The notes under the pieces: generated by a model | The model's input: the letters and a program-made list of their open reading frames with translations, nothing else | What the model was told of the DNA's origin: nothing | The model's database searches: none | Translations under genes and position numbers: made by a program | Origin: CAZAFL01 sp964484465 | Lineage (GTDB): Bacteria > Bacteroidota > Ignavibacteria > UBA10030 > SZUA-254 | Reading direction: 5' to 3' | Assembly: GCA_964484465.1 (NCBI GenBank) | Contig: CAZAFL010000009.1 | Location: forward strand, 36,313-100,312 | Length of the DNA stretch: 64,000 nucleotides | Part shown: in pieces, positions 15,285 to 24,222 of the stretch | Layout: every line of letters begins with the position of its first letter | How positions within the stretch are numbered: the first letter of the stretch is position 1

Positions 15285-16067
15285 GTGAATTTTTCGTCGA
15301 TTACATATTCAGTCAGTGAACGAATCGGAACGGTTTGTCTAAACCGTCCCGACCGAAGGAATGCTCTGGATGATGTCATGATCAAAGAACTAACTGAAGC
15401 ATTCACTTCGATACAAAGAGATAATAATATCCGCGTCGTCATTCTCACTGGTTCGGGGACTACATTTTGCGCGGGAATGGATCTGGCGTACCTCCAGAAA
15501 TATGTCCAGCTTAGCCACGAGGAAAACCTCGAAGACGCCCGAAACCTGACGAAACTTCTTCATCTGATCAATGCATTAAAAAAACCGGTCATTGCAATGG
15601 TTAACGGGCCGGCGGTTGGAGGAGGCTGCGGCTTGGCCGCCGCTTGCGATTTTGTCTTCGCGGGGAAAAAAGGCGGCAAGCTTGGAGCGCCTGAAATAAA
15701 GCTCGGCTTTCTGCCGGCGGTTATCCTCATATTCCTCATCAAGCGCATGGGGGAAGGAAAATCGAGGGAATTTGTCCTACGAGGAAATATTGTTGATGCC
15801 GCGTCTGCGAAGGAAAACGGTTTGGTCACCGAGGTGGTCGAGGATGATCAATTGGCTTCAAGAGTGCAGGATTTTGCTGTAGACCTAGCAGGCAACACGA
15901 GCGCGTCGTCGATGGCCCTGACAAAGGAATTATTCTCACGTACACACGAAATGGGCGCGAAGGAATTGATCGAATATGCTGCAAACCTGAATGCTCTGGC
16001 AAGGAAAACAGATGATTTCAAGAAAGGAATTCAGGCATTCCTCAACAAGGAGAAACTGCAATGGTAA
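15285..16067 (+). CDS. Enoyl-CoA hydratase/isomerase family protein
   Basis: The crotonase fold is clear: YSVSERIGTVCLNRPDRRNAL, then VVILTGSGTTFCAGMDLAYL and the oxyanion-hole segment MVNGPAVGGGCGLAAACDFVF, then GAPEIKLGFLP with an acidic residue. The frame is open further upstream to a TTG at 15249 (12 extra residues). GTG 15285 is chosen because family homology begins about here, but neither start has a convincing ribosome site. From GTG the product is 260 residues, the usual length. It probably acts on enoyl-CoA or 3-hydroxyacyl-CoA in fatty acid or amino acid degradation. Its 3' end overlaps apt by 7 bases. Confidence 0.85.
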   Translation: MNFSSITYSVSERIGTVCLNRPDRRNALDDVMIKELTEAFTSIQRDNNIRVVILTGSGTTFCAGMDLAYLQKYVQLSHEENLEDARNLTKLLHLINALKKPVIAMVNGPAVGGGCGLAAACDFVFAGKKGGKLGAPEIKLGFLPAVILIFLIKRMGEGKSREFVLRGNIVDAASAKENGLVTEVVEDDQLASRVQDFAVDLAGNTSASSMALTKELFSRTHEMGAKELIEYAANLNALARKTDDFKKGIQAFLNKEKLQW

Positions 16068-16600
16068 GCGGCGTTGATATAAACCTACAGGAATATATTC
16101 GCAGTATTCCCGACTTCCCCAAAAAAGGAATTGTTTTCCGGGATATTACGACGCTTCTCAAAAACAAGGCGGTATTCAAGAGATCGATCGATATGCTCTA
16201 TGAAGAATTTCGGGACGCGCGTATCGACAAGGTTGTCAGTGTGGAATCCCGTGGATTTATATTCGGGAGCGCGTTAGCCTATCGGCTAAATGCTGGTTTC
16301 GTCCCGGTCCGTAAACCGAAAAAACTGCCCGCAAAAACATTGCGCCAGGAATACCAGCTCGAGTACGGAACGGATGCACTCGAGATTCATGTCGATGCCA
16401 TTGAAAAAGGGGAAAACGTCCTCGTGATCGATGACCTCCTTGCAACAGGCGGTACAATCTCAGCGACATGCAATTTAGTAAAACAACTTGGCGGAAATAT
16501 TGTTGCCGTTGCATTTCTCATTGAACTTTCCTTTTTGAACGGACGCAGCAAATTACCCGGGTATAAAATCTTTTCGATCATCAAATATGACGCAGAATGA
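16061..16600 (+). CDS. apt: Adenine phosphoribosyltransferase
   Basis: This 179-residue protein shows family features: the N-terminal IRSIPDFPKKGIVFRDITTLL, SVESRGFIFGSALAYRL, RKPKKLPAKT, and the PRPP-binding loop NVLVIDDLLATGGTISAT. It salvages adenine to AMP with PRPP in the cytoplasm. ATG 16061 lies within the last codons of the enoyl-CoA hydratase gene (ATGGTAA), so the two are translationally coupled, an unrelated pairing by function. A terminator follows. Confidence 0.96.
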   Translation: MVSGVDINLQEYIRSIPDFPKKGIVFRDITTLLKNKAVFKRSIDMLYEEFRDARIDKVVSVESRGFIFGSALAYRLNAGFVPVRKPKKLPAKTLRQEYQLEYGTDALEIHVDAIEKGENVLVIDDLLATGGTISATCNLVKQLGGNIVAVAFLIELSFLNGRSKLPGYKIFSIIKYDAE

Positions 16601-16625
16601 AAGAGAACCTATTGCATTCTTGAAG

Positions 16626-16655
16626 AACCCGATATTGTACAATCGGGTTTTTTAT
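16626..16655 (+). terminator. Intrinsic terminator after apt
   Basis: Stem AACCCGAT/ATCGGGTT (16626-16633, 16642-16649), 8-base loop, then a T-rich tract. Confidence 0.85.
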
Positions 16656-16662
16656 TTTTTGA

Positions 16663-16691
16663 TTGCGCAGGATTGAATTAAGTCGTAAATT
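16663..16691 (+). promoter_or_regulatory. Candidate promoter of the tryptophanase operon
   Basis: TTGCGC (16663-16668), 17-base spacer, TAAATT (16686-16691); start codon at 16709. It lies directly downstream of the apt terminator. Confidence 0.45.
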
Positions 16692-16708
16692 ATTGTTGAA
16701 AACAAACG

Positions 16709-18094
16709 ATGCGCATGAAAACGATTATCGAACCGTTCAAAATTAAGACTGTCGAGCCCATAAAGTTTACGACAGCAGATGAGCGCGAAGGTATCTTGCG
16801 GCAAGCAGGTTATAATCCCTTCTTGATACACGCCGATGATGTGCTCATCGACCTTCTCACTGACAGCGGGACCTCTGCCATGAGTGCAGCGCAGTGGGCG
16901 GGGATCATGGAAGGTGATGAGTCGTATGCCGGTGCCAGAAGTTTTTTCCGTTTCGAAAAAATTGCAAAGGAATTGACGGGCCTTAAGTATATTATTCCTA
17001 CCCATCAGGGAAGGGCCGCGGAGAAAATATTATTTACTCTCGTCGGTGGACCGGGAAAATATATTCCCAATAACACCCATTTTGATACGACACGAGCAAA
17101 CGTGGAATTTTCCGGTGCTGTGGCCGTTGATTTATTAACGCCCGCTGGAAAAGATCCAGCCGCGGTCGCGGACTTTAAAGGAAATATCGACATCGAAAAG
17201 CTGGAACAATTTATCAAAGAAAAAGGGGCCCAAAACATCCCTCTCATTATGTTAACGGTGACTAACAATGCCGGAGGGGGACAGCCGGTATCAATGGAAA
17301 ATATCCGTGAGACGAAATCTGTTGCATCAAAATACGGCATACCTCTTTTTCTCGACGCGTGCCGGTTTGCTGAAAACGCATTCTTTATCAAGAAGCGGGA
17401 GCGTGGATACCAGGATAAAACCGTGAAAGAAATTTCACGTGAAATGTTTTCGTTTGCCGATGGTTGCACGATGAGCGGCAAGAAGGATGCTCTTGTCAAT
17501 ATGGGGGGATTCCTCGGACTGAATGATGAAACATTAGCGACAAATTCCCGAAATATTCTTGTGGTGACGGAAGGTTTCCCGACATACGGCGGACTGGCAG
17601 GACGTGACCTTGAGGCCATGGCACAAGGGTTGGAAGAGGTAGTTGACGAGCATTATCTAACTTATCGTATTCGGTCCGTTGAATATCTTGGTGAAAAGTT
17701 GACGAAGGCATGTGTCCCGATTCTTCAGCCGCCAGGCGGACACGCTATATACCTTGATGCGAAGCGTTTTGCATCGCATATTCCACCTCACCAATTCCCG
17801 GGGCAGGCGATTGTGTGTGAGTTATACCGGTTCGGTGGAATTCGTTCGGTGGAAATTGGGAGCGTGATGTTCGGAAAGCAGGACAAGGCAACGGGTGCGT
17901 TTATCGCCCCTTCTCTTGAGTTGGTGCGACTTGCCATTCCGCGGCGTGTGTACACGCAGAGCCATATCGATTATGTCGTCGAATGTGTCATCGAAGTATA
18001 TAATAACCGTGAAAGCCTTCGGGGATACCACATGACATATGAAGCCCCCATGCTCCGGCATTTCACGGCTCGTTTTGAAATGCTCACCAAATGA
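16709..18094 (+). CDS. tnaA: Tryptophanase (beta-eliminating lyase)
   Basis: This 461-residue PLP enzyme belongs to the tryptophanase/tyrosine phenol-lyase family. Visible segments are VLIDLLTDSGTSAMSAAQWA, TGLKYIIPTHQGRAAE, TVTNNAGGGQPVSM, FLDACRFAENA and the PLP-lysine loop FADGCTMSGKKDAL. Near the C-terminus IRSVEIGSVMFGK has the EIGS form of tryptophanases; tyrosine phenol-lyases have an arginine at the isoleucine position (MERG). It is therefore called tryptophanase, cleaving tryptophan to indole, pyruvate and ammonia. A second in-frame ATG lies two codons in. The next gene overlaps its stop by 4 bases. Confidence 0.85.
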   Translation: MRMKTIIEPFKIKTVEPIKFTTADEREGILRQAGYNPFLIHADDVLIDLLTDSGTSAMSAAQWAGIMEGDESYAGARSFFRFEKIAKELTGLKYIIPTHQGRAAEKILFTLVGGPGKYIPNNTHFDTTRANVEFSGAVAVDLLTPAGKDPAAVADFKGNIDIEKLEQFIKEKGAQNIPLIMLTVTNNAGGGQPVSMENIRETKSVASKYGIPLFLDACRFAENAFFIKKRERGYQDKTVKEISREMFSFADGCTMSGKKDALVNMGGFLGLNDETLATNSRNILVVTEGFPTYGGLAGRDLEAMAQGLEEVVDEHYLTYRIRSVEYLGEKLTKACVPILQPPGGHAIYLDAKRFASHIPPHQFPGQAIVCELYRFGGIRSVEIGSVMFGKQDKATGAFIAPSLELVRLAIPRRVYTQSHIDYVVECVIEVYNNRESLRGYHMTYEAPMLRHFTARFEMLTK

Positions 18095-18807
18095 TCACCT
18101 GCCAAATTTGTCAGACGACAAATCATCACCTTGCTGTAATATGCAGCTCATGCGGCGGGTTTCTGCAGGGTAGAATCGAAAATCTCGACCTGTTTTCCAC
18201 GATGTGGAAGCTTATCGAATCTCCGGCAAAAGCGTTCCGGACTATTGCGATTGCAAGACATAAAAATTATTCAATTTTTTTATCATCCGTTGCCGGTATT
18301 GCCTTTACGTTTTTTGTATTTTGGCTGACAAGTATCGGCGATCATTCCGAAACATTAATAAATCTCCTTGCTGCCGGGTTCACGGTCGGACCATTTTTCG
18401 GCATTTTCGTTCTTCTCCTCTTCTCGGTCATCATGCTGGCGGTGATGAAAATAGGCGGTATGAGAGTTCAGTTCCGAAATATATATGCAACAGCAGCGTA
18501 TGTTTGCATTCCCGTTATTTTTTCATTTGTGCTGATTTTTCCGATAGAAATTATGACGTTTGGCTTATTCATGTTTACAAAAAACCCTTCACCGTATTTG
18601 CTGAAACCTGTATCATACATTTTGTTTCTGGGGCTGGATGGCGCATTTGCTGTGTGGTCGCTTGCAATGCTGCTGGTTGGTGTGAAGTCGCTGTTGGATG
18701 TTCCCTGGTTTACGGCAGTACGATTAATTCTATTCTCGCTGGTGCTATTTGCCGGTGTTTCGGCTGGAGGGTACTACCTGTTTCTTTCCCGTCTGGCAGG
18801 GTCGTGA
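18091..18807 (+). CDS. Zinc-ribbon plus Yip1-type membrane protein
   Basis: This 238-residue protein opens with a four-Cys zinc ribbon (CQICQTTNHHLAVICSSC), a linker with ESPAKAFRTIA, then about five hydrophobic helices (~62-80, 88-115, 135-165, 178-198 and 208-230). This is the layout of bacterial Yip1-domain membrane proteins, whose function is poorly known. It overlaps the tryptophanase stop (ATGA) and its own stop overlaps the GTG of the following metallopeptidase, so the three are translationally coupled. Confidence 0.75.
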   Translation: MITCQICQTTNHHLAVICSSCGGFLQGRIENLDLFSTMWKLIESPAKAFRTIAIARHKNYSIFLSSVAGIAFTFFVFWLTSIGDHSETLINLLAAGFTVGPFFGIFVLLLFSVIMLAVMKIGGMRVQFRNIYATAAYVCIPVIFSFVLIFPIEIMTFGLFMFTKNPSPYLLKPVSYILFLGLDGAFAVWSLAMLLVGVKSLLDVPWFTAVRLILFSLVLFAGVSAGGYYLFLSRLAGS

Positions 18808-19175
18808 GCAGGGAGGAGTTCGAACAAATAACTGAGCACGCATTTGAAAGCCTGCCGCAAAGATTCCGTGAAGCTATCGAAAATGTCGGAGTGGTAATTG
18901 AGGATTATCCAGAAGACGATATTGTCCGGAAGATGAAGCTTCACTCGAAGTATCAACTCCTCGGCTTGTACCAGGGAATTCCATTGCCGCACAGGGGTTC
19001 GTGGTATGGAATGACCCCTATCATACCGGATAAAATATCACTCTATCAAAAAAACATTGAAGCGTTATGTCGGACTGAAAGTGAAATTGTGGCAAAGATT
19101 CATGAAGTCCTCATTCACGAAATCGGTCATTATTTTGGAATGAATGACGAGGAGATCCGCGCGGCGGGTTTTTAA
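18804..19175 (+). CDS. Minimal zincin-like metallopeptidase family protein (DUF1025/PF06262 type)
   Basis: The frame encodes 123 residues from GTG 18804, which overlaps the previous stop (GTGA). The open frame extends far upstream, but that part lies in the shadow of the Yip1 gene. The product begins with EEFEQITEHAFESLPQRFRE, has a central variable part with ISLYQKNIEA, and ends with the zinc motif VLIHEIGHYFGMNDEEI (HExxHxxGxxD type). This is the small family of one-domain metallopeptidases whose substrates are largely unknown. A distal aspartate and the two His residues are present, so it should bind zinc. Confidence 0.85.
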   Translation: MSREEFEQITEHAFESLPQRFREAIENVGVVIEDYPEDDIVRKMKLHSKYQLLGLYQGIPLPHRGSWYGMTPIIPDKISLYQKNIEALCRTESEIVAKIHEVLIHEIGHYFGMNDEEIRAAGF

Positions 19176-19218
19176 ACAATATTTTTGTATATTTGTGCCA
19201 TAACGAAAAGGAGAATGC

Positions 19219-19524
19219 ATGGCAAAGGTTATATTTACAATTTCATATGATGTTCATCCTGAAAAGCGTGATGAATACATTGCTCTTTCAAAGGTGATGA
19301 AGGAACATCTCGCAGGGGTGCAGGGAAAAAATTATACAATTTTTGAGCAAAAGGGGAAGAAAAACAGCTTTTCCGAGGTATTTATTTGCAACAGCATGGA
19401 AGAATTTGACCGCCTTGAAGATGATGAAGATGAAAAAACAGAGGAACTGGTCGGGCGTCTTGAGTCATTGCTCACGAACGGAAAAATGAAATACACAACG
19501 CTCGTCGAGGTAAATCAGGAATAA
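19219..19524 (+). CDS. Small protein of the dimeric alpha/beta-barrel type
   Basis: This 101-residue protein, preceded by AAAAGGAG, starts MAKVIFTISYDVHPEKRDEY. That pattern, followed by LSKVMKEHLAGVQGKNYTIF and FSEVFICNSMEEFDRL, suits a ferredoxin-like dimeric alpha/beta-barrel fold (antibiotic biosynthesis monooxygenase-like), but no catalytic residue is recognisable. The acidic stretch EDDEDEKTEE is unusual. It may be co-transcribed with the hemerythrin gene 16 bases downstream. Function unknown. Confidence 0.6.
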   Translation: MAKVIFTISYDVHPEKRDEYIALSKVMKEHLAGVQGKNYTIFEQKGKKNSFSEVFICNSMEEFDRLEDDEDEKTEELVGRLESLLTNGKMKYTTLVEVNQE

Positions 19525-19540
19525 GTAACGTTGTCATCGT

Positions 19541-20020
19541 ATGAAAAAGAGCACCGACCCCATCGCCCAGCTGATGCAGGAACATGACGAGGCGTTAGTT
19601 CAGCTTAAACTCTTAAACAAAGCTGTTGCCGCATTTTCAGAGAACGGATATTCGTCGAGACACTTCAAACAAATTAAATCCGCAATGAAGTTTATTAAAG
19701 AAGAGGTCACCATACACAATCATAAAGAAGAAGCTGCTCTTTTCCCTGTTCTTGAACGGTATGTTGAAGGCCCGACACGAATTATGCGGAGTGACCATAA
19801 GAAATTGGCAAAAGGTTTTGAACAATTGCGGAATGCGATTGCGACCGTTGAAAAAAATCGTGATAGTTTTTCGGCGATCAGGCAAATGAAAACAATTGCC
19901 AAGGATGTGGTCTCTCTCTTTGTCAATCATATTCACAAGGAAAACTATATTGTGTTCCCTCTTGTGCAAAAATTTTTGAGCAAAGAAGAATTGAGGGAAG
20001 TCGCAATAAAAATGCTTTGA
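19541..20020 (+). CDS. Hemerythrin HHE-domain protein
   Basis: This 159-residue all-helical protein carries the iron ligands of a hemerythrin-like domain: LMQEHDEAL near the N-terminus, TIHNHKEEAALFP, RSDHKKLAKG, and VNHIHKENYIVFP near the C-terminus. Such proteins bind a di-iron centre and serve in oxygen or nitric oxide sensing, repair of iron-sulfur clusters or regulation. The response regulator gene follows 17 bases later and aconitase after that, a plausible redox or iron-sulfur stress grouping (inference). Confidence 0.87.
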   Translation: MKKSTDPIAQLMQEHDEALVQLKLLNKAVAAFSENGYSSRHFKQIKSAMKFIKEEVTIHNHKEEAALFPVLERYVEGPTRIMRSDHKKLAKGFEQLRNAIATVEKNRDSFSAIRQMKTIAKDVVSLFVNHIHKENYIVFPLVQKFLSKEELREVAIKML

Positions 20021-20037
20021 ATTGCTCATAGCGAAAT

Positions 20038-20433
20038 ATGGCAACGGGGACAAGCCAGACAATACTTTTAGTAGAAGATGAGGCACAGCAGCGAGAGGTT
20101 CTTGCCTCTGTCCTGGAAGCTGAGGGGTATACCGTCGTTAGCGCGGAGTCGGCCGAAGCAGCGATACAGCATATCGGCAAAGTCGAGCCTCAATTAATTG
20201 TTACGGATGTGAAAATGGGAGAGATGGATGGATTCTCATTCTTTAATCACGTACGGAGCCTCCCGAAATATTCACAATCACCTTTCATCTTTATTACCGG
20301 CTACAACGACCCCGAAGCGATCGATCGTGTTAAACAGCTTGGCGCAGCAGCGTATGTAACAAAACCATACGAGCTTGACACATTGCTGAGCCTCGTTAAA
20401 GAAGTACTTCCCCCTGAAATAGAAACGCAGTAA
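20038..20433 (+). CDS. Single-domain response regulator (receiver only)
   Basis: This 131-residue protein is just a CheY-like receiver. Acidic residues are in ILLVEDEAQQ, the phosphorylatable Asp in LIVTDVKMGEMDG, the conserved Thr in PFIFITGYND, and the Lys in YVTKPYELD. No output domain is attached, so it probably works through protein contacts. No histidine kinase lies nearby. It sits between the hemerythrin and aconitase genes (11 bases before the latter). Confidence 0.92.
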   Translation: MATGTSQTILLVEDEAQQREVLASVLEAEGYTVVSAESAEAAIQHIGKVEPQLIVTDVKMGEMDGFSFFNHVRSLPKYSQSPFIFITGYNDPEAIDRVKQLGAAAYVTKPYELDTLLSLVKEVLPPEIETQ

Positions 20434-20444
20434 AGGATTACTGT

Positions 20445-23219
20445 ATGAACAATCTCAACACCTATCAAACCAAAACACAGTTGAAGTTTGATGGTAAGAC
20501 GTATACCATTTTTTCTTTGAACATCCTTCAACAATCGCACGATATCTCGCGCCTTCCGGTTTCGTTAAGAATTTTATTAGAGAACCTGTTGCGACATGAG
20601 GACGGGAATTCAGTTCTCCGAAAGGATATCGAAGCTCTCATTCACTGGAACGCAAAAGCGGAACCGGACAAAGAAATCTCGTTTATGCCCGCACGGGTTC
20701 TGTTGCAGGATTTTACCGGTGTCCCGTGCGTCGTTGACCTTGCGGTAATGCGCGATGCAATTGTTAGGATGGGTGGTGACCCGAACCGGATTAATCCACT
20801 CCAATCTGTCGACCTTGTCATTGACCATTCTGTCCAGGTAGATGAATACGGGACTCCCAATGCCTTCAAAATAAATGTTGAAAAGGAGTTCGAGCGGAAC
20901 AAGGAACGTTACGCCTTTCTCAGATGGGGCCAGCAGGCATTTCGGAACTTCCGTGTTGTTCCGCCTGATACGGGAATTGTCCACCAGATAAACCTGGAGT
21001 ATCTTGCAAGTGTTGTGTTCATCAAGAAGGACGGTGAAGTATTGGCCTATCCCGATACGCTTGTAGGTACCGATTCACATACAACAATGATTAACGGGTT
21101 GGGGGTTCTTGGATGGGGGGTTGGCGGAATAGAGGCCGAGGCTGCTATGCTTGGTCAGCCGATCTCTATGCTCATTCCGCAAGTTATTGGATTTAAGTTA
21201 TCCGGAAAGCTGCAACCCGGTGCGACTGCAACCGACCTCGTACTAAACGTGACGCAAATACTCCGCAAGAAAGGCGTTGTTGGTAAATTTGTTGAGTTTT
21301 ATGGGAAAGGTCTGTCAACTTTAAGCCTTGCTGACAGAGCGACAATAGCAAATATGGCTCCGGAATATGGTGCTACAATGGGCTTTTTCCCAGTCGATGC
21401 AGAAACACTGAATTATCTCCGGTTTACGGGAAGAAGTTCGGAGCAGGTAGCGCTAGTGGAGACTTATTGCAGGGAACAGGGATTGTTCCACTCTATTGAC
21501 AGACCTGAGCCAATATTTTCCGACAATGTTGAACTCGATTTAAGCGGCGTCGAACCGAGTTTAGCTGGGCCGAAGCGACCTCAGGATCTGGTTAAATTAT
21601 CTGCCGCTAAGTTATCTTTTCGTAAATCACTTACTGAAATGATTTCCGGTAAAACTCCTACAGTTAATCACACAAACTCAGCCCGGCTGGTTGGAGAGGG
21701 AGGACATGAGAATGTTGCTACTGACCATTCCGAAGAGCTCAGGCAAGATGACTTATCTAAAATAGTATCGGTCAAAAAGAATGGTGATACATTCACAATT
21801 GGGAACGGGTCGGTGGTAATTGCTGCAATTACGAGTTGCACGAATACTTCGAATCCTTCAGTAATGGTAGCAGCAGGCTTGGTGGCGAAAAAAGCAGTCG
21901 AACGGGGAATAACTTCCAAGCCTTGGGTAAAGACTAGTTTGGCTCCAGGTTCGAAAGTAGTCTTAGATTATCTGCGTGAAGCAAACTTAGTTGAGCCATT
22001 GGAAACATTGGGATTCAACCTCGTCGGTTACGGTTGTACTACATGTATTGGGAACAGCGGTCCATTGCCCGAACCAATTGCAAAAGCTATTCAAGAAAAT
22101 AACCTTGTTGCTGTCTCGGTACTTTCAGGCAATCGAAATTTCGAAGGACGCATTAATCAACATGTCCGGGCAAATTATCTTGCTTCTCCGCCACTTGTGG
22201 TTGCTTACGCTCTTGCCGGGACAATGGATATTGACATAAACAATGACGCTATTGCGTCGGGAGCAGATGGAAAACCAGTTTATCTGAGAGATATTTGGCC
22301 CTCACCCGAGGAGGTTGCTTCTACGGTACGTTCAAGTCTGAAGTCTTCAATGTTTCACACACAGTATAGAAACGTATTTGATGGAGATTCGCAATGGCAG
22401 GATCTAATGATTCCTTCGGGTGCAAGGTATTCCTGGGATAAAGAATCAACTTACATTAAAGCTGCTCCATTCTTTGAAAATATTGGATTAACTCCTGAGC
22501 CATTAAAGAATATTCAAAGTGCGAGAGTACTCGCTCACCTTGGCGATTCGGTAACGACAGACCATATTTCTCCAGCTGGTTCTATTGGAGTAAAAACTCC
22601 GGCAGGTCAATATTTAGTTTCCCATGGCATTGATCCAAAAGATTTTAATTCATATGGCGCACGGCGTGGAAATCATGAGGTAATGATGAGAGGAACCTTC
22701 GCGAACATCCGACTTCGTAATCAACTTGCCCCGGGAACTGAAGGAGGTTGGACCATTCATCCCTCCTCAAGAGAACCGATTTCGATCTTTGATGCTGCTA
22801 TGAAATACATGTCAGAACAGATTGCCCTAATTGTTATAGCTGGCAAAGAATATGGCTCCGGATCATCACGAGACTGGGCAGCAAAAGGTCCTAGGTTACT
22901 GGGTGTTCAGGCTGTGATAGCAGAGAGCTTTGAACGCATTCACCGCAGTAACCTCATTGGAATGGGAATCCTGCCGCTCCAATTTGATATCAATCAAAAT
23001 TCCGAAACGATCGGCTTAACTGGTTTTGAAGAATATGATATAAGCGGAATTGCTGAAGGTATTTCTCCTGGAAAAAAGTTGATGGTTACAGCACGTGACA
23101 ATCGAGGCGGGCAAAAATCATTCACGGTGACATGCAGGATCGACACTCCCATGGAAGTCGATTACTACAAGAATGACGGGATATTACAATATGTCCTGAG
23201 GTCCCTCCTTAAGAGCTGA
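20445..23219 (+). CDS. acnA: Aconitate hydratase
   Basis: This 924-residue protein is of the AcnA/IRP type. Visible signatures are VGTDSHTTMINGLGVLGWGVGG in the N-terminal half, the first cluster Cys in ITSCTNTSNPSVM, and the other two in GYGCTTCIGNSGPL. The swivel domain contains SVTTDHISPAGSI, SYGARRGNHEVMMRGTFANI and IVIAGKEYGSGSSRDWAAKG. It isomerises citrate to isocitrate through a [4Fe-4S] cluster in the TCA cycle. It is slightly longer than E. coli AcnA (~890). Codon choice appears to become less GC-rich after about 21,550. Confidence 0.96.
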   Translation: MNNLNTYQTKTQLKFDGKTYTIFSLNILQQSHDISRLPVSLRILLENLLRHEDGNSVLRKDIEALIHWNAKAEPDKEISFMPARVLLQDFTGVPCVVDLAVMRDAIVRMGGDPNRINPLQSVDLVIDHSVQVDEYGTPNAFKINVEKEFERNKERYAFLRWGQQAFRNFRVVPPDTGIVHQINLEYLASVVFIKKDGEVLAYPDTLVGTDSHTTMINGLGVLGWGVGGIEAEAAMLGQPISMLIPQVIGFKLSGKLQPGATATDLVLNVTQILRKKGVVGKFVEFYGKGLSTLSLADRATIANMAPEYGATMGFFPVDAETLNYLRFTGRSSEQVALVETYCREQGLFHSIDRPEPIFSDNVELDLSGVEPSLAGPKRPQDLVKLSAAKLSFRKSLTEMISGKTPTVNHTNSARLVGEGGHENVATDHSEELRQDDLSKIVSVKKNGDTFTIGNGSVVIAAITSCTNTSNPSVMVAAGLVAKKAVERGITSKPWVKTSLAPGSKVVLDYLREANLVEPLETLGFNLVGYGCTTCIGNSGPLPEPIAKAIQENNLVAVSVLSGNRNFEGRINQHVRANYLASPPLVVAYALAGTMDIDINNDAIASGADGKPVYLRDIWPSPEEVASTVRSSLKSSMFHTQYRNVFDGDSQWQDLMIPSGARYSWDKESTYIKAAPFFENIGLTPEPLKNIQSARVLAHLGDSVTTDHISPAGSIGVKTPAGQYLVSHGIDPKDFNSYGARRGNHEVMMRGTFANIRLRNQLAPGTEGGWTIHPSSREPISIFDAAMKYMSEQIALIVIAGKEYGSGSSRDWAAKGPRLLGVQAVIAESFERIHRSNLIGMGILPLQFDINQNSETIGLTGFEEYDISGIAEGISPGKKLMVTARDNRGGQKSFTVTCRIDTPMEVDYYKNDGILQYVLRSLLKS

Positions 23220-23463
23220 CTTCTCGGCTGATTTGCCTCCTAAGCGATTTGCATGGGAGCATGACTAATGACAATTAAGGAATTCAGCCAAGTGGCTTGA
23301 AATTCTGCTTCTTTGATGAAGATTGGGGGAAAATCTTGCTTAATTTCAATAAAACCGGGACTTGTTGATTTTTCTTGACTTATGAGGGCACCTCCCGGCG
23401 TGAAAGGGTGTTTACAGAAATATACCGCCTGCACACCTTGTTTAACAACATAAAGGAGAAGAT

Positions 23464-24078
23464 ATGAACGTATTACATTTCTTCCGCCCTATGTTGGATG
23501 GCTTGAACGATGGTAAGGTCGTTCGTTCATCCATAGCCCAATCCCTAAAAGTCCTCGGTTTGCTCACAGTTGTGGGTGGGATTTACATCCTAATCAATGT
23601 CCTCAAAACGGCATTTGATATGCCCACTGAGGGGACAATTGGCGGACTCGTGTTGGCGGCTGTTCTCTTAGCATCTTTTATTACAGCGGCGCAACTGTTA
23701 TTCTACGGAGCGGCAAATGTCAAAGATCTTGATGACTCGTCGTTTATTGCCATTCCTGTCTGTTCAATTCTGCTGAGAATCCTTGGCGAAATATACTCCG
23801 TTCTCGGATTAGCGGTAGGGATAGGAGGATGTATTTTTATTTGGCTCTCAAAGGATAATCCGTTGTACCTCCTCGGCGAGATGACCAAAATATTTCCGTC
23901 AACATTTCCGGAAATGACATTCTTTGGCGGAATATTTTTCCTGTCATATTTTGCTCTTGTTTCACTTGTTGTTTTTGTTCTGTCCTATTTTCTTTCTGAA
24001 GCAGTCCTTCTTATGGCAGATATCGGAAAGAATATGCGATTCTTGTTACGACAGTCCGGCGGAACATCACATCGGTAA
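23464..24078 (+). CDS. Multi-pass membrane protein of unknown function
   Basis: This 204-residue protein, preceded by AAAGGAGAAG, has four hydrophobic segments (~25-45, 60-83, 103-127 and 150-190). A conserved-looking DLDDSSFIAIPVCSILLRI lies in the middle. No family was recognised. The 244 bases before it (23220-23463) hold no ORF or promoter that fits the window's pattern. It ends just before a strong hairpin at 24098, so it probably forms its own transcript. Confidence 0.65.
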   Translation: MNVLHFFRPMLDGLNDGKVVRSSIAQSLKVLGLLTVVGGIYILINVLKTAFDMPTEGTIGGLVLAAVLLASFITAAQLLFYGAANVKDLDDSSFIAIPVCSILLRILGEIYSVLGLAVGIGGCIFIWLSKDNPLYLLGEMTKIFPSTFPEMTFFGGIFFLSYFALVSLVVFVLSYFLSEAVLLMADIGKNMRFLLRQSGGTSHR

Positions 24079-24097
24079 CAACAACTCAACCCGTGTA

Positions 24098-24136
24098 TTC
24101 TCGTTCCGGCAGTCTCCGCCGGAACGAGAAATTTTA
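24098..24136 (+). terminator. Probable intrinsic terminator after the membrane protein gene
   Basis: A perfect 13-bp stem TTCTCGTTCCGGC/GCCGGAACGAGAA (24098-24110, 24118-24130) with a 7-base loop is followed by ATTTTATCT. The T tract is short and interrupted. Confidence 0.65.
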
Positions 24137-24222
24137 TCTACAACTCTCCCGTACTGGTTGTTGAAGAAAAAATCAGTATTTTAAGAGCATCAACCCCATC
24201 CTGACTCATTGGAAAGAGCTCC

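Noticed and set aside
16709..18094. Tyrosine phenol-lyase as the identity of the beta-eliminating lyase
   Set aside because: The segment IRSVEIGSVMFGK has isoleucine where tyrosine phenol-lyase has the substrate-binding arginine, as in tryptophanases.
18321..18803. Long N-terminal extension of the zincin-like protein
   Set aside because: It lies entirely within the Yip1-type gene in another frame; family homology starts at the GTG at 18804.
20445..23219. Recombination breakpoint inside aconitase
   Set aside because: Codon choice seems to shift after about 21,550, but the frame and all motifs are intact and the shift was judged by eye only; a computed GC3 profile would be needed.
24137..24222. 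Promoter of the FAD reductase gene
   Set aside because: Only poorly spaced TTG and TATTTT elements are present (13 to 16 bases), so no promoter is listed.
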